From Bacillus sp. RO3 (GTDB lineage Bacteria > Bacillota > Bacilli > Bacillales > Bacillaceae_B), in the NCBI RefSeq assembly GCF_012911895.1, contig NZ_JAAXCV010000032.1:124001-188000 (forward strand): 64,000 nucleotides of DNA. Reading direction: 5' to 3'. The translations under genes were made by a program, and so were the position numbers. Numbering within the stretch: the stretch's first letter is position 1; each line of letters starts with the position of its first letter. The notes under the pieces were generated by a model that was given only the letters and a program-made list of their open reading frames with translations, was not told the origin of the DNA and did not search any database. Of this stretch, positions 44,576 to 53,916 are shown one piece after another.

Positions 44576-45937
44576 GGTAAGTGGAATGGAGGCATTGTAT
44601 TTGGATACAATGTGATTGATAAAGAGCTTGTGATCAATGAGGACGAAGCTGCTGTTGTGCAGGATATTTTTAACCTCGCAGACAAAGGATATGGTTTTAA
44701 GAAAATAGCATATGACTTAAATAAACGTGGTATTAAAACAAAAAAGAATAAGGAATTCTCGACTAACTCTGTTAAAACAATTTTAAATAATCCCATGTAT
44801 ATTGGGAAGATTCGTTTTAATCAGCATGAGAATTGGTCAGAAAGACGACGACAATGAAAGAATCCGAATCCTGTACTGGTAGATGGTACACATAGCCCTA
44901 TCATAGAAGTCACCCAATGGAATCAAGTGCAGGAGAAATTACAAAAGCGCTCACGTAGACCAGCTTTATCAGCTAAACCATACTTCTTAGGTAGATTGCT
45001 CAGATGCCCTAGTTGTGGATATGGAATGGTTGCTGCAAAGTCAAAAGGTGAAAATGGGAAGGTCTATCGAATGTATCAATGTGGTCAATATAAAAATAAA
45101 GGACGGACGGTTTGCCAGGCTTACTCTATTAATGCCGATAGGGCAGAAAAATATGTCATTGACGAGCTGAAGCGTGTCGTAGCTCTCCCTTATTTCATTG
45201 AACGATTAGTTGAGAGGATGAACGAAGAACGTTCTGATGCTGAACGTCCACTTAAAGAAGAAATGAAGCGACTTGTGGCGAGTAAGCAAAAGACAGAAAA
45301 GCAACTGGATAATCTCGTATCCCTACTAATGGATGACCCAGAACTACGAGACATCTACAACAAAAAAATGAAAGATCACAAGGAGCTCCTCATTAACATA
45401 GAAGACCGTATTGAACGTGTCAATAAGCAGTTTCAGACTATCAGCAAAGATCCTGTCGATTCAGACGCATTAAAACACCTTATAAAGAACCTCGACACCA
45501 TTTTAGAGCGAGCAGATGCTGCACAGAAAAAAGAACTCCTTGCTCTTTTCATACAGGACATTCAAATTACAAATGAAAGAGTTTCCTTCAAAGAAAGAAG
45601 ACAAATCACACAAATCAATTTGATGTTTGACTTTACCATTGAGGCACTTCAAGGCAGTACAAGTGTGCTTCTCAATAGAATGTCTGAAATAAACTGCATA
45701 GCACCCATTGATTTATCCTTTATGGATGCTCCGTTTTTAAGGGAAGAAATGTATAGGGAAGCACTCGCCTCCCTTAACCTTTTACCCTTATTTATGATAC
45801 GGTTCTCCCCGATTAATCCGAAACGCCCGATAAATCTGCTCCACCAAAATCAACCGCATCAGCTGATGGGGGAAGGTCATCTTCGAAAACGAGAGGGTCT
45901 CATTGGATCTCTTGATGACGTCATCACTCAACCCTAA
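44483..45937 (+). pseudogene. Large serine recombinase, truncated and with in-frame TGA
   Basis: Recognisable family sequence begins near 44530 with IIDRVKMGMNQRAKQGKWNGG, the helix E and recombinase-domain start, so the whole catalytic resolvase domain with the serine nucleophile is missing. The recombinase domain continues to a TGA at 44855, then resumes in the same frame with KNPNPVLVDG, the zinc ribbon CPSCGYGMVA...CGQYKNKGRTVCQA and a long coiled coil. The frame runs across the right attachment site and ends inside antisense rlmH, so its last 50 or so codons come from the host. Probably the integrase of the element, now dead. Confidence 0.82.
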
Positions 45938-46267
45938 AGAACCGCCTATGACAAACGCCACTTTGCTTTTTCCGTACGTCGCCAGCCTGTCCAGATTATC
46001 GGCCAGGTCTTCTGATGAGCGCATTTTGCCTTGGATGGCGAGAGCGATGACATGGTGGTCCGGGGAGATCTTGGCGAGGATCCGCTCACCTTCTTTATTC
46101 TTTACCTGCTGCATCTCAGATTCGCTCAACACTTCCGGTGCTTTTTCATCGGCAAGCTCGACAATTTCAATCTTGGCATAGGCTCCCAGGCGCTTGATAT
46201 ATTCGCTTATTCCTTGTTTTAAGTATTTCTCTTTCAATTTACCAACTGTTACAATGGTGATATTCAC
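45788..46267 (-). CDS. rlmH: 23S rRNA (pseudouridine(1915)-N(3))-methyltransferase RlmH
   Basis: A 159-residue SPOUT methyltransferase, same length as the B. subtilis protein. From GTG 46267 it reads [28 protein letters not shown] forms the SAM-binding knot and the end is [14 protein letters not shown]. It methylates helix 69 of 23S rRNA. The last codons coincide with the right attachment site, so insertion of the element leaves the protein intact, as with orfX in staphylococci. Confidence 0.97.
   Translation of the reverse strand: MNITIVTVGKLKEKYLKQGISEYIKRLGAYAKIEIVELADEKAPEVLSESEMQQVKNKEGERILAKISPDHHVIALAIQGKMRSSEDLADNLDRLATYGKSKVAFVIGGSLGLSDDVIKRSNETLSFSKMTFPHQLMRLILVEQIYRAFRINRGEPYHK
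45789..45808. repeat. Right attachment-site repeat at the end of rlmH
   Basis: TATTTATGATACGGTTCTCC encodes GEPYHK and the stop context of rlmH on the minus strand. Partner of the repeat at 37827..37846. Confidence 0.85.
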
Positions 46268-46361
46268 TATCCACACTCGCTTTACAAACAATTTACAAAC
46301 ACGTTATCCACAGACTTTATCCACATATCCACAAATACCATCCACATGTCGTATGGGAATA

Positions 46362-46520
46362 TTAGTTCGCCACTATATATATTGCGTTATTCCCACAATA
46401 TTCACATGTTGTGGATAACTTTTCGTCTTCAGAAAGCTCTTTCAGTTGAGGCGCTACCTCATGCTCATCTACGACAATATCCATCGCTAATTCCACATGC
46501 TCCAAACAGCAGTAAATCAT
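46362..46520 (-). CDS. yyzF: CxxH/CxxC zinc-binding small protein (YyzF-like)
   Basis: A 52-residue protein, MIYCCLEHVELAMD... ending TCEYCGNNAIYIVAN: a CxxH pair at the start and CxxC near the end form one zinc site. The same type of gene lies between htrC and rlmH in B. subtilis. Ribosome binding site TAGGAGG. Function unknown. Its coding sequence contains one of the DnaA boxes. Confidence 0.8.
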   Translation of the reverse strand: MIYCCLEHVELAMDIVVDEHEVAPQLKELSEDEKLSTTCEYCGNNAIYIVAN

Positions 46521-46591
46521 GTTGTTTCCTCCTAAAAATGTTTTCTATCCAGTTTTATATACTTATCCACAATTATCATAACATGTAAAGA

Positions 46592-46628
46592 AAAAGCAGG
46601 AAAGGACACTTCGCCTTCCTGCTTTTTG
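46592..46628 (-). terminator. Terminator of htrC
   Basis: AGCAGGAA pairs with TTCCTGCT with A/T-rich flanks on both sides; on the minus strand TTTTTC follows. Confidence 0.8.
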
Positions 46629-46640
46629 CTTATCCACATC

Positions 46641-47882
46641 CTATAGACGGGATTCATCCGTCAGTTTCATGGTGACTTCTTTCTTTTCACCATTGCGGTA
46701 GAACGTGACTTTCATCTGATCATTTACATCTTTTTTGTTATAAAGATGCTTTCTTAACTCAATGACATTCTCAATTTTTTCTCCGTCCAGCTCCGTAATT
46801 ACATCGAGCTCCTGTAAGCCTGCCTGTGCTGCCGGGGAGTTCGGGACGGTTTGTCTGACCATGACACCATAATTGATTCCGTTCGGAAGCTTAAGGGTTT
46901 CCTGCTGGTGGTAAGCAGATATTTTATTCACATCCTCAAGGGTCACACCCATTGCAGGTCGCTTCACTTCACCATACTGCTCCAGATCCGCAATGATCGG
47001 CTGAGCATAGTTGATGGGAATCGCAAGTCCGATGCCTTCTACAGCTTGCTGGGCAATCTTCATGGAATTGATCCCGATCAGCTGTCCGGAAATGTTGATC
47101 AACGCTCCACCGCTGTTACCGGGGTTGATGGCTGCGTCGGTTTGAAGTACTTCTGCATTCCAATCTTCCATTCCATCCTGGTTGATATCGACAGGGATCG
47201 TTCGTTCCACTCCTGATACAACCCCCTGTGTAACCGATCCTGAAAACTGGAGTCCAAGTGGATTCCCGATGGCGATAACGGGCTCTCCCGCTTTCAGTTT
47301 ATCTGAATTTCCAAACTCAGCAATGTCATCATTCTCAATTTTACTACCATCAATTTCAATGACGGCAAGGTCTGTCCAAATATCCGTACCCCGCATTTCA
47401 GCCGGAACCTTTGTACCGTCGGCAAGGGTCACTTCAAGCTGGTCAGCACCTTCCACCACGTGATTATTGGTGACAATATAAACCTTGTCGCCTTCTTTTT
47501 TATACATCACCCCGGAGCCTGTCCCTGCCTGCTGGTCCTGGGTTTGTCCTCCGCCCTGTCCCCAGAAGCTTTGTGATTGAATGTTCGTGATACCAACAAC
47601 AGAATCCCCTGCCTTTTCGACAGCTTTCGTCACATCTGTCGTCACATCAACGGAAACACTCTTTGTGGCACCATTATGATAGGCCTCATCTGTTTCTTTC
47701 AAATCCTCATCCGGCTGAATGGAATAGGGTAATATGTTATAGTTCGCTAATTGGGGAACCGCCACAATGACCAGGACTGCCCCCAGTATGACGCCCAATA
47801 ACCCTGCCAGGAACATGCCTCCCCGATTGCCCTTTTGTCTGCTCCTGCTTTCTGAATTATGGTCCGAATCATAATAACCCAT
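46641..47882 (-). CDS. htrC: HtrA-like serine protease HtrC (YyxA)
   Basis: A 413-residue membrane-anchored protease: polar cytoplasmic head, one helix (about residues 23-44), trypsin-like domain with TNNHVV (His), TDLAVIEI (Asp) and NPGNSGGAL (Ser), then a C-terminal PDZ domain (about 315-405, MVRQTVPNSPAAQAGL). It handles misfolded exported proteins. Last gene of the wal cluster as in B. subtilis, but 313 bases from walJ with a terminator-like hairpin between. Confidence 0.93.
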   Translation of the reverse strand: MGYYDSDHNSESRSRQKGNRGGMFLAGLLGVILGAVLVIVAVPQLANYNILPYSIQPDEDLKETDEAYHNGATKSVSVDVTTDVTKAVEKAGDSVVGITNIQSQSFWGQGGGQTQDQQAGTGSGVMYKKEGDKVYIVTNNHVVEGADQLEVTLADGTKVPAEMRGTDIWTDLAVIEIDGSKIENDDIAEFGNSDKLKAGEPVIAIGNPLGLQFSGSVTQGVVSGVERTIPVDINQDGMEDWNAEVLQTDAAINPGNSGGALINISGQLIGINSMKIAQQAVEGIGLAIPINYAQPIIADLEQYGEVKRPAMGVTLEDVNKISAYHQQETLKLPNGINYGVMVRQTVPNSPAAQAGLQELDVITELDGEKIENVIELRKHLYNKKDVNDQMKVTFYRNGEKKEVTMKLTDESRL

Positions 47883-48121
47883 CTAACTTCATCCTTTCTA
47901 GCAGCTATTCCTTTTGTTATTTTATCTTTACAACCCTGATTATAGTCAGGTTAAATTAAAAAATGATGAAAAAAGGGTAAGAATTTCATTATCTTGATGG
48001 ATATGTAAACGTTGATGGTGAATGGATTTGTGTGATCTTTTATACTGCGTATGCCAAAAGGCGTTATATATTTCTATTTTGAGGAGAAAGCAGCAGTAGG
48101 ATCCCTCAATTGCTCAGGATT

Positions 48122-48155
48122 AAAAAAAGGTGAAGACAACGGCCCTCACCTTTTT
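48122..48155. terminator. Hairpin between walJ and htrC
   Basis: AAAAAGGTGA pairs with (T)CACCTTTTT, giving A and T runs on both sides. It probably ends the walRKHIJ transcript. The remaining 47883..48121 gap must hold the htrC promoter, but no clear match is seen. Confidence 0.65.
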
Positions 48156-48194
48156 CATACCTTCAAAAGAAAAATCGTAAACATTTGAATCGGC

Positions 48195-48989
48195 TTAAAT
48201 CTCAACTAAAGGTGTCGGTACTTTAGGATCCGTATCAAATAAATCAATTTGTTCTCCCACTACTATTCCTTTTGACTCCAGTGTCTGGGTGACACTCATT
48301 CTTGCCAGGTCCTTCATGTTATTATCCAGGCTCAGGTGGGCAAGGTAAATACCTTTTGTCTTATCACCCATCACTTCGCTCATGGCAATGGCCGCATCCT
48401 CATTGGATACATGTCCATAATCACTAAGGATCCGCCGTTTGATATTCCAAGGATAACGGCACATCCGGAGCATGCCCACATCATGATTGCTCTCGAACAC
48501 ATAGGCATCGGCATTGGCAATGATACCTTTCATCCGGTCGCTTACATAGCCTGTGTCTGTGACGAGGACGAGCTTTTTATCGCCGTGATGGAAAATATAG
48601 AACATCGGCTCTGCCGCATCATGGGAAACCCCGAAGGATTCTATGCTCAATCCGCCGAAGTGCTTCGCCGTTTCCATATCGAATGAAAATTTCTGATCAC
48701 TCTCTATTTTCCCTACTAACCCGTCCATGGCGTTCCACGTTTTATCGTTGGCATAGACCGGGAGCTTGTACTTTCTTGCAAGGACTCCGATCCCCTTAAT
48801 ATGATCACTATGCTCATGAGTGACAAGAATACCTGATAAATCTTCAATCCTCCGTCCGATTTGACTGAACAAACCTTCCATCTGCTTCCCGCTCAATCCG
48901 GCATCAACTAGGAAGGAATGCTCTTCAGACTCTACAAATATTGCATTTCCTGTACTCCCGCTGGCAAGTACACTAAAATGCATCGTCAT
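48195..48989 (-). CDS. walJ: Metallo-beta-lactamase fold exonuclease WalJ (YycJ)
   Basis: A 264-residue protein with [11 protein letters not shown] at the start, the zinc motif [10 protein letters not shown] near residue 57, and [10 protein letters not shown] and ESNHDVGML later. WalJ/YycJ is a 5' exonuclease linked to DNA repair and cell-cycle coordination. Start at ATG 48989 (TTGGAGTGAG upstream), overlapping the end of walI. Confidence 0.94.
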   Translation of the reverse strand: MTMHFSVLASGSTGNAIFVESEEHSFLVDAGLSGKQMEGLFSQIGRRIEDLSGILVTHEHSDHIKGIGVLARKYKLPVYANDKTWNAMDGLVGKIESDQKFSFDMETAKHFGGLSIESFGVSHDAAEPMFYIFHHGDKKLVLVTDTGYVSDRMKGIIANADAYVFESNHDVGMLRMCRYPWNIKRRILSDYGHVSNEDAAIAMSEVMGDKTKGIYLAHLSLDNNMKDLARMSVTQTLESKGIVVGEQIDLFDTDPKVPTPLVEI

Positions 48990-48994
48990 ATCTC

Positions 48995-49804
48995 TCACTC
49001 CAATGTTTCTTTTTCTGGTTTGGTGACTTCGAAAATCTGTCCCTCGACTGCATTAATAAATAAGTCTTCCTTTTTATCCCCTGATTCGACAACAAAATGC
49101 CAGGTAGGTGCAAGGACCTGTGATTCCTCACGGGATAAAAAGGTGTAGTATCCAAGTTCAGGCTTTTGTATGGTACTCCCCGAGCTGATCTGATGATTGG
49201 TCCACAGTACTTGAAGAGCCTGTAGGGAAGTGAGCAGACTTTTTTTCTCCCCGCTTAATTCCTCCAAACTTTCCAGCAATGTTTGTTTATAAGAAACGAT
49301 TTCATTTTCCTTATTTAAAATCAGGATCACTTTCCCATTTGAATTATTAAAAATCTGCCTGTCTTTATACGTCTGATAATAGATGATCGTCTGCTCTTCT
49401 TTGTTGTAATTCCAGAAGCTGTACTTTTCACCATTTACCACGTAATTTTTCATAAAATCGTTCACTTCTCCGGGTGAAACCTTTTCACTGATAGAGTAGG
49501 GTTCTTTCAAGGTTGAGTGAATCGTATTATCCGTGACCACATTGACATCTTGATTTTTTAGCTTCTCAATTTCACTTTCGGTGAACACTTTGGTTTTCGC
49601 ACTGATATAGGCTTCTTTCAATGATTCCTTTGAAAGATTTTTCGGGTAATCAATTTTATCAGCCTTTAACTGCTCTTCAAACGAAACTTGACTTAAAGCT
49701 TCCGGATTGCTTTCCGATACTTTGTTTATGAATAATGACATTAAGAAGATGTCCAGAATCAGAAAAACGATAATAAATATACTTTTTGTTTTACTCCAGT
49801 CCAA
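48995..49804 (-). CDS. walI: WalK regulator WalI (YycI)
   Basis: A 269-residue protein anchored by one N-terminal helix after [10 protein letters not shown], with an extracellular beta-rich domain. With WalH it forms a complex that restrains the kinase WalK. Start is TTG 49804: GAGGAGG lies 9 bases upstream and the family begins MDW. It overlaps walH by 14 bases. Confidence 0.92.
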   Translation of the reverse strand: MDWSKTKSIFIIVFLILDIFLMSLFINKVSESNPEALSQVSFEEQLKADKIDYPKNLSKESLKEAYISAKTKVFTESEIEKLKNQDVNVVTDNTIHSTLKEPYSISEKVSPGEVNDFMKNYVVNGEKYSFWNYNKEEQTIIYYQTYKDRQIFNNSNGKVILILNKENEIVSYKQTLLESLEELSGEKKSLLTSLQALQVLWTNHQISSGSTIQKPELGYYTFLSREESQVLAPTWHFVVESGDKKEDLFINAVEGQIFEVTKPEKETLE

Positions 49805-51143
49805 ATCCCAGCCCCTCCTCATCTTCTAAAGGCAGGCGCAGCCAATTGCCATCATATTTGTAATACCAGGAAGGTTCGAATACGAGGAACTTGCTATTCG
49901 TTTCACTCGCATCCCTTGTCATCTTATATCCGACAATCACATCTTCTACATAATCGAAGTTGATTGTATGATCGTTGGCTAACGCATATAAGACGCTGCG
50001 TCCGGATTGCAATCTGACCTCTTTTACACTTTCAAACGATAAATCATAATCTAGATTAAAGTATGGCCGACTATATTCGTTGATAGATTCCTTCCCCATA
50101 ATCAAAGAAATTTCAGCCATGCCATTTTCATTAAAAACGGGATAGTGCTGCATGAACAGACGATAGACGATTTTGTTCTCCTGAGAACTGATGGAGAAAA
50201 ATTGATATTTATCTGTCCAGCCGCCATGATCGTTCACAAACTCCATACTGTTTTGTAGTAGACTCGTGGCAAATGAACCGCCATTTTTCTCTTCTGAAGG
50301 GTTCACAAAGGACAGTGTATGATGTTCTTTATTCGTTTTTAATAGACTATATACATTTGTATATTTTTCCCCCTGAGCAGTGAATCCCTTATCTACACTT
50401 TTAGGGTCACTGAACAACGCTTGCACATAATCTTCAGGGTAATCCAGGTCCATATAGGATTTATAACTGTAATATTCTATAGGGTCTTTGGGTAGAAAGA
50501 TCGTTTTTTTATTATTCAACGACTGTTTTATATATTCATCAAAATTATATACAGCTTTTTGAACGAAGTTTTCTTTAAAAGCTTCTAAACTTGTGAGCCC
50601 CACTCTGCTCTCATAAAACTTCTTTTCCCCTTCATCATACAAAACAAAATACACAGAACCAGTATCAGAACCATCGTTGTTAAGATCAATGACAATTCGA
50701 TCGAAAGAACCATTTGGGGTACTCTTTTCCTCTATTTTTAATACCTGACTGTACGTCGAAAGGGGTACCTTGTCTGGAAACACAATTTCGACCTTTTCTG
50801 CACCGTGAATAATGGCTTCCATCTCTGGCAGACTATATTCTTTTGAAAGATCTTTCAGGTCAAATAATGTCCAGGCTCTTAACTGCTCAATCACCTTATT
50901 GATCTCGAATTCACTAGACGTCCCCACTGTCCGATTTCCCGTGTGATAGAAGAGCTTAAAGGGTTTAATTAAAACGTTGTTAAGTTCGTTCTCGGGTATT
51001 TTATCTCCCACTGACACATCATAAGCTTCATCACTATTGATGGTATCGTACCCTGGCTGGTACGTCCAAAGGTTAAAGGTAAGGAAAATACTTATGCCTA
51101 CAAGCAATGTGAGAATTATTGATTTAATTTTTTCGTAATTCAT
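49791..51143 (-). CDS. walH: WalK regulator WalH (YycH)
   Basis: A 450-residue protein: cytoplasmic MNYEKIKS, one membrane helix (about 9-26), then a large extracellular three-domain part. It inhibits WalK together with WalI. The ATG overlaps the walK stop (ATGA). Confidence 0.93.
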   Translation of the reverse strand: MNYEKIKSIILTLLVGISIFLTFNLWTYQPGYDTINSDEAYDVSVGDKIPENELNNVLIKPFKLFYHTGNRTVGTSSEFEINKVIEQLRAWTLFDLKDLSKEYSLPEMEAIIHGAEKVEIVFPDKVPLSTYSQVLKIEEKSTPNGSFDRIVIDLNNDGSDTGSVYFVLYDEGEKKFYESRVGLTSLEAFKENFVQKAVYNFDEYIKQSLNNKKTIFLPKDPIEYYSYKSYMDLDYPEDYVQALFSDPKSVDKGFTAQGEKYTNVYSLLKTNKEHHTLSFVNPSEEKNGGSFATSLLQNSMEFVNDHGGWTDKYQFFSISSQENKIVYRLFMQHYPVFNENGMAEISLIMGKESINEYSRPYFNLDYDLSFESVKEVRLQSGRSVLYALANDHTINFDYVEDVIVGYKMTRDASETNSKFLVFEPSWYYKYDGNWLRLPLEDEEGLGFGLE

Positions 51144-52963
51144 GACCAATCATCCTCTTGAGTGGAATCATATGGGAGTGTGAACGTGATCGTAGTTCCT
51201 TTTCCTTCCGTACTCGTTGCCCATATGTCCCCACCGTGTGCTGAAATCATTTCCTTGGCTATGGCAAGTCCGAGTCCTGTGCCGCCCATTTGTCTGGTTC
51301 TTGCTTTATCGACACGATAGAAACGTTCGAACACCTTCTCCAGATTTTCCTTCGGGATTCCTAATCCCTGGTCGGATACACTGATTTCAATGAAACCGTT
51401 CTTTTCTTTCGCTTTGAACGTAATGGTACCGCCTTCTGGTGAGTATTTCAACGCATTGGAAATGATATTATCCAAAACCTGAGTGATTTTATCCTGATCC
51501 ACTTCCACAAACATCGCTTTGTCCGGCAAGATGCGCTTAAAGGTCACATTTACGTTCTTCGTCATTTCAAACCGATCGATGATCTTATGGAAAAAGAGGA
51601 TGAAATCCACCCAGTCTTTATTAAAACGGTAATCCTTACTATCCATTTTCGATAATTGAAGAAGATCATTGACCAACCGGATCATTCTCTCGGTCTCATT
51701 CTGCGTCACATCAAGGAATTGCGGAGCGATGGTTTCATCCTGCCATGCCCCTTCAGCCAATGCCTCCAAATAACTCCTCATGGTTGTAAGAGGTGTGCGG
51801 AGTTCATGGGATACGTTTGCGACAAATTCCCGTCTCTCCAAATCAATTTTCTCTTGCTCCGTAATATCATGCAGAACTGTTATCAGGCCGTTCACGAACC
51901 CAGTCTCTTTTTGAATGATAGAGAAATTCGCCCGCAGGATATATGGCTTTTCTTTCGTGCTGTAATCTAGAATGATCGAATCCTGTTCATTGGACAGGTC
52001 ATCAAAGGTGTATTCCTCATCGAGTCCCAGTAAGGATACAATTGGTTGGGAGACGACTGTTTCACGTGAAACATTCAGCATTTCAGCTGCAGGATCATTA
52101 ATGAGTATGACCCGGCCCTTTCGATCTGTGGCAATGACACCGTCCGTCATGTAGGATAGGACGGACGAAAGCTTTCTTCGCTCACCCTCTGTTGTTGCCT
52201 GGGCTTCCTGCAGACGCTTGGTCAGATTATTAAACGTGATCGCAAGCTGGCCAATTTCATCGTAACCGTATACCTTTACTTTTCTGGAGAAATTCCCTTT
52301 GGCCATAGCGAGGGCCTGCTTCCGCATATCCGAAATCGGCCTTGTCACGGTTTGGGCCAATAACACACCCAATACGGCTGTAATGACCAACGCAATCAGT
52401 GTGCCGTTTGTGAAAATCTTATTGATTTCACTCATCTGGTCATAAACCGACTCAATTTCACCGACAAGATAAATAGCACCAATGACTTCTTCACTTGAAG
52501 TGATTGGTGCTGTATACACCCAGATTCGGTCTTTTGTTTGATCATCAAGATAGATATCCTCATGGCCTAAACCGACTGCCAGTGCTCTTTTAACCTCTTT
52601 CTCCCCACTGACCTGACCAACCAAACTCTGATTGTTAGGATCTGAAGTACCAATAATCTTGCTTCTATTATTAATGACTCGAATCTCAGAAATATCAGAT
52701 GTTTTACTGTCATCCAACACCCTTCCGATATCCTCTTCGAGAGTGGGATCATCCTCACTGCGATTCTTTACCAGTTCTTCGCGAATGGTATACTCCAATA
52801 ATTCCACCCTGTTTTTAATGGAGGTTTGGAAGTTATCGACCAGCTTTTCTTCAAGAGCCCTTACGAAATAAACACCGATGATTTGCATGGCGAGAAGAAT
52901 AAGCAGAACATAAATCAATACGAATTTCAGATGAATGGAACGGGTTAAACCAACTTTCTTCAT
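51140..52963 (-). CDS. walK: Essential cell-wall sensor kinase WalK (YycG)
   Basis: A 607-residue kinase: helix at about 12-32, extracellular PAS-like domain, helix at about 183-203, HAMP (TRPISDMRKQALAM), PAS domain, H-box FVANVSHELRTPLTT near residue 384, and N, G1, F and G2 boxes to the end. It senses peptidoglycan turnover products and phosphorylates WalR. Start ATG 52963 as in relatives (MKKVGLTRSIHLKFV). Confidence 0.97.
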   Translation of the reverse strand: MKKVGLTRSIHLKFVLIYVLLILLAMQIIGVYFVRALEEKLVDNFQTSIKNRVELLEYTIREELVKNRSEDDPTLEEDIGRVLDDSKTSDISEIRVINNRSKIIGTSDPNNQSLVGQVSGEKEVKRALAVGLGHEDIYLDDQTKDRIWVYTAPITSSEEVIGAIYLVGEIESVYDQMSEINKIFTNGTLIALVITAVLGVLLAQTVTRPISDMRKQALAMAKGNFSRKVKVYGYDEIGQLAITFNNLTKRLQEAQATTEGERRKLSSVLSYMTDGVIATDRKGRVILINDPAAEMLNVSRETVVSQPIVSLLGLDEEYTFDDLSNEQDSIILDYSTKEKPYILRANFSIIQKETGFVNGLITVLHDITEQEKIDLERREFVANVSHELRTPLTTMRSYLEALAEGAWQDETIAPQFLDVTQNETERMIRLVNDLLQLSKMDSKDYRFNKDWVDFILFFHKIIDRFEMTKNVNVTFKRILPDKAMFVEVDQDKITQVLDNIISNALKYSPEGGTITFKAKEKNGFIEISVSDQGLGIPKENLEKVFERFYRVDKARTRQMGGTGLGLAIAKEMISAHGGDIWATSTEGKGTTITFTLPYDSTQEDDWS

Positions 52964-52969
52964 TACCAA

Positions 52970-53677
52970 TTACTCCTGTTCAGGATTTCGCAAGTAATAA
53001 CCGACTCCTCTACGTGTTACGATCCAGGTAGGGTGACTTGGGTTGTCCTCAATTTTCTCACGCAGACGTCTCACGGTAACATCCACCGTCCGGACATCTC
53101 CGTAGTAATCATACCCCCACACGGTTTGAAGAAGATGTTCACGGGTCATCACTTGTCCGATATGCTTCGCCAAATAATGAAGAAGCTCAAACTCACGATG
53201 CGTCAGCTCGATGGTTTCTCCTCTTTTGGAAACGACGTAAGCATCCGGGTGGATGGTCAAAGAACCAACCGTAATCTCATTGTTCTCTTCTTCTACATTT
53301 TGTTGTGATCCCTGCTGATGCCTTCTTAAATTGGCTTTTACCCGGGCAATAAGCTCACGTGTACTGAAAGGCTTCGTTACATAATCATCCGCACCTAGCT
53401 CCAGCCCCAATACCTTATCAATTTCCGAGTCTTTCGCGGTCAGCATGATAATCGGCATTTCATACTTCTTCCTGATTTCACGGCACACTTCCATGCCATC
53501 GCGATTTGGAAGCATAATATCGAGAAGAACGAGGTCAGGCTTGATTTCTTCCGCCATCTTCACGGCCTCATCCCCATCATATGCACAGTGCACTTCATAG
53601 CCTTCTTTTTTCAAATTGAACTGTAGTATATCGGCAATCGGTTTTTCATCGTCAACAACTAAGATTTTCTTTTCCAT
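52970..53677 (-). CDS. walR: Essential cell-wall response regulator WalR (YycF)
   Basis: A 235-residue OmpR-type regulator: [16 protein letters not shown], phospho-acceptor in [11 protein letters not shown], and a winged-helix domain with [14 protein letters not shown]. It controls autolysin and wall-metabolism genes through TGTWAH-N5-TGTWAH sites. First gene of the walRKHIJ operon; AAAGGAG upstream of the ATG. Confidence 0.97.
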   Translation of the reverse strand: MEKKILVVDDEKPIADILQFNLKKEGYEVHCAYDGDEAVKMAEEIKPDLVLLDIMLPNRDGMEVCREIRKKYEMPIIMLTAKDSEIDKVLGLELGADDYVTKPFSTRELIARVKANLRRHQQGSQQNVEEENNEITVGSLTIHPDAYVVSKRGETIELTHREFELLHYLAKHIGQVMTREHLLQTVWGYDYYGDVRTVDVTVRRLREKIEDNPSHPTWIVTRRGVGYYLRNPEQE

Positions 53678-53838
53678 ATCCAATGATCTCCTTTAGAAAA
53701 AAGTAATGTATCATCATAAAGTAGTGATTAGTATAAGATTCTTCCTTTAAATTTATCACTATCTCCATATAAATTCATCTTTTACTCTATGATACCCTTT
53801 ATTTCATCCTTTTTGTCTACAATCTAAATATAACAAAG

Positions 53839-53871
53839 GGGACTGACAAATAAAATGATCGTGTCAGTCCC
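53839..53871 (-). terminator. Terminator of the M23 peptidase gene
   Basis: GGGACTGACA pairs perfectly with TGTCAGTCCC; on the minus strand CTTTGTTAT follows. Confidence 0.75.
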
Positions 53872-53916
53872 ATGATTGTAATAATATAAAATTAGAATCG
53901 TTTCAGACGAAGTCTA

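Larger units (their letters stand above)
37827..45808. mobile_element. SCC-like genomic element inserted at the 3' end of rlmH
   Basis: About 8 kb bounded by direct 20-bp repeats, at the exact place used by staphylococcal SCC elements. The interior is clearly more AT-rich than both flanks. It carries a large serine recombinase remnant next to the right end, a fragment of a DUF4357 protein, a four-gene operon with a SIR2 protein, a split EEP-fold gene and a membrane protein. The recombinase appears inactive, so excision would need help in trans. Confidence 0.8.
46304..46638. promoter_or_regulatory. Cluster of DnaA boxes
   Basis: Perfect TTATCCACA boxes occur at 46304, 46317, 46563 and 46630 on the plus strand and at 46418..46410 on the minus strand; ATATCCACA at 46325 and CCATCCACA at 46338 are near matches. 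Five perfect 9-mers in 335 bases cannot be chance. They flank and overlap the small yyzF-like gene. Confidence 0.8.

Noticed and set aside
44483..45937. Naming the recombinase CcrA, CcrB or CcrC
   Set aside because: The remaining part shows only general large serine recombinase features; subgroup needs an alignment I cannot run.
46641..53677. Unusual gene order in the wal region
   Set aside because: walR-K-H-I-J-htrC-yyzF-rlmH is the normal Bacillus order; nothing unusual apart from the DnaA boxes and the insertion beyond rlmH.
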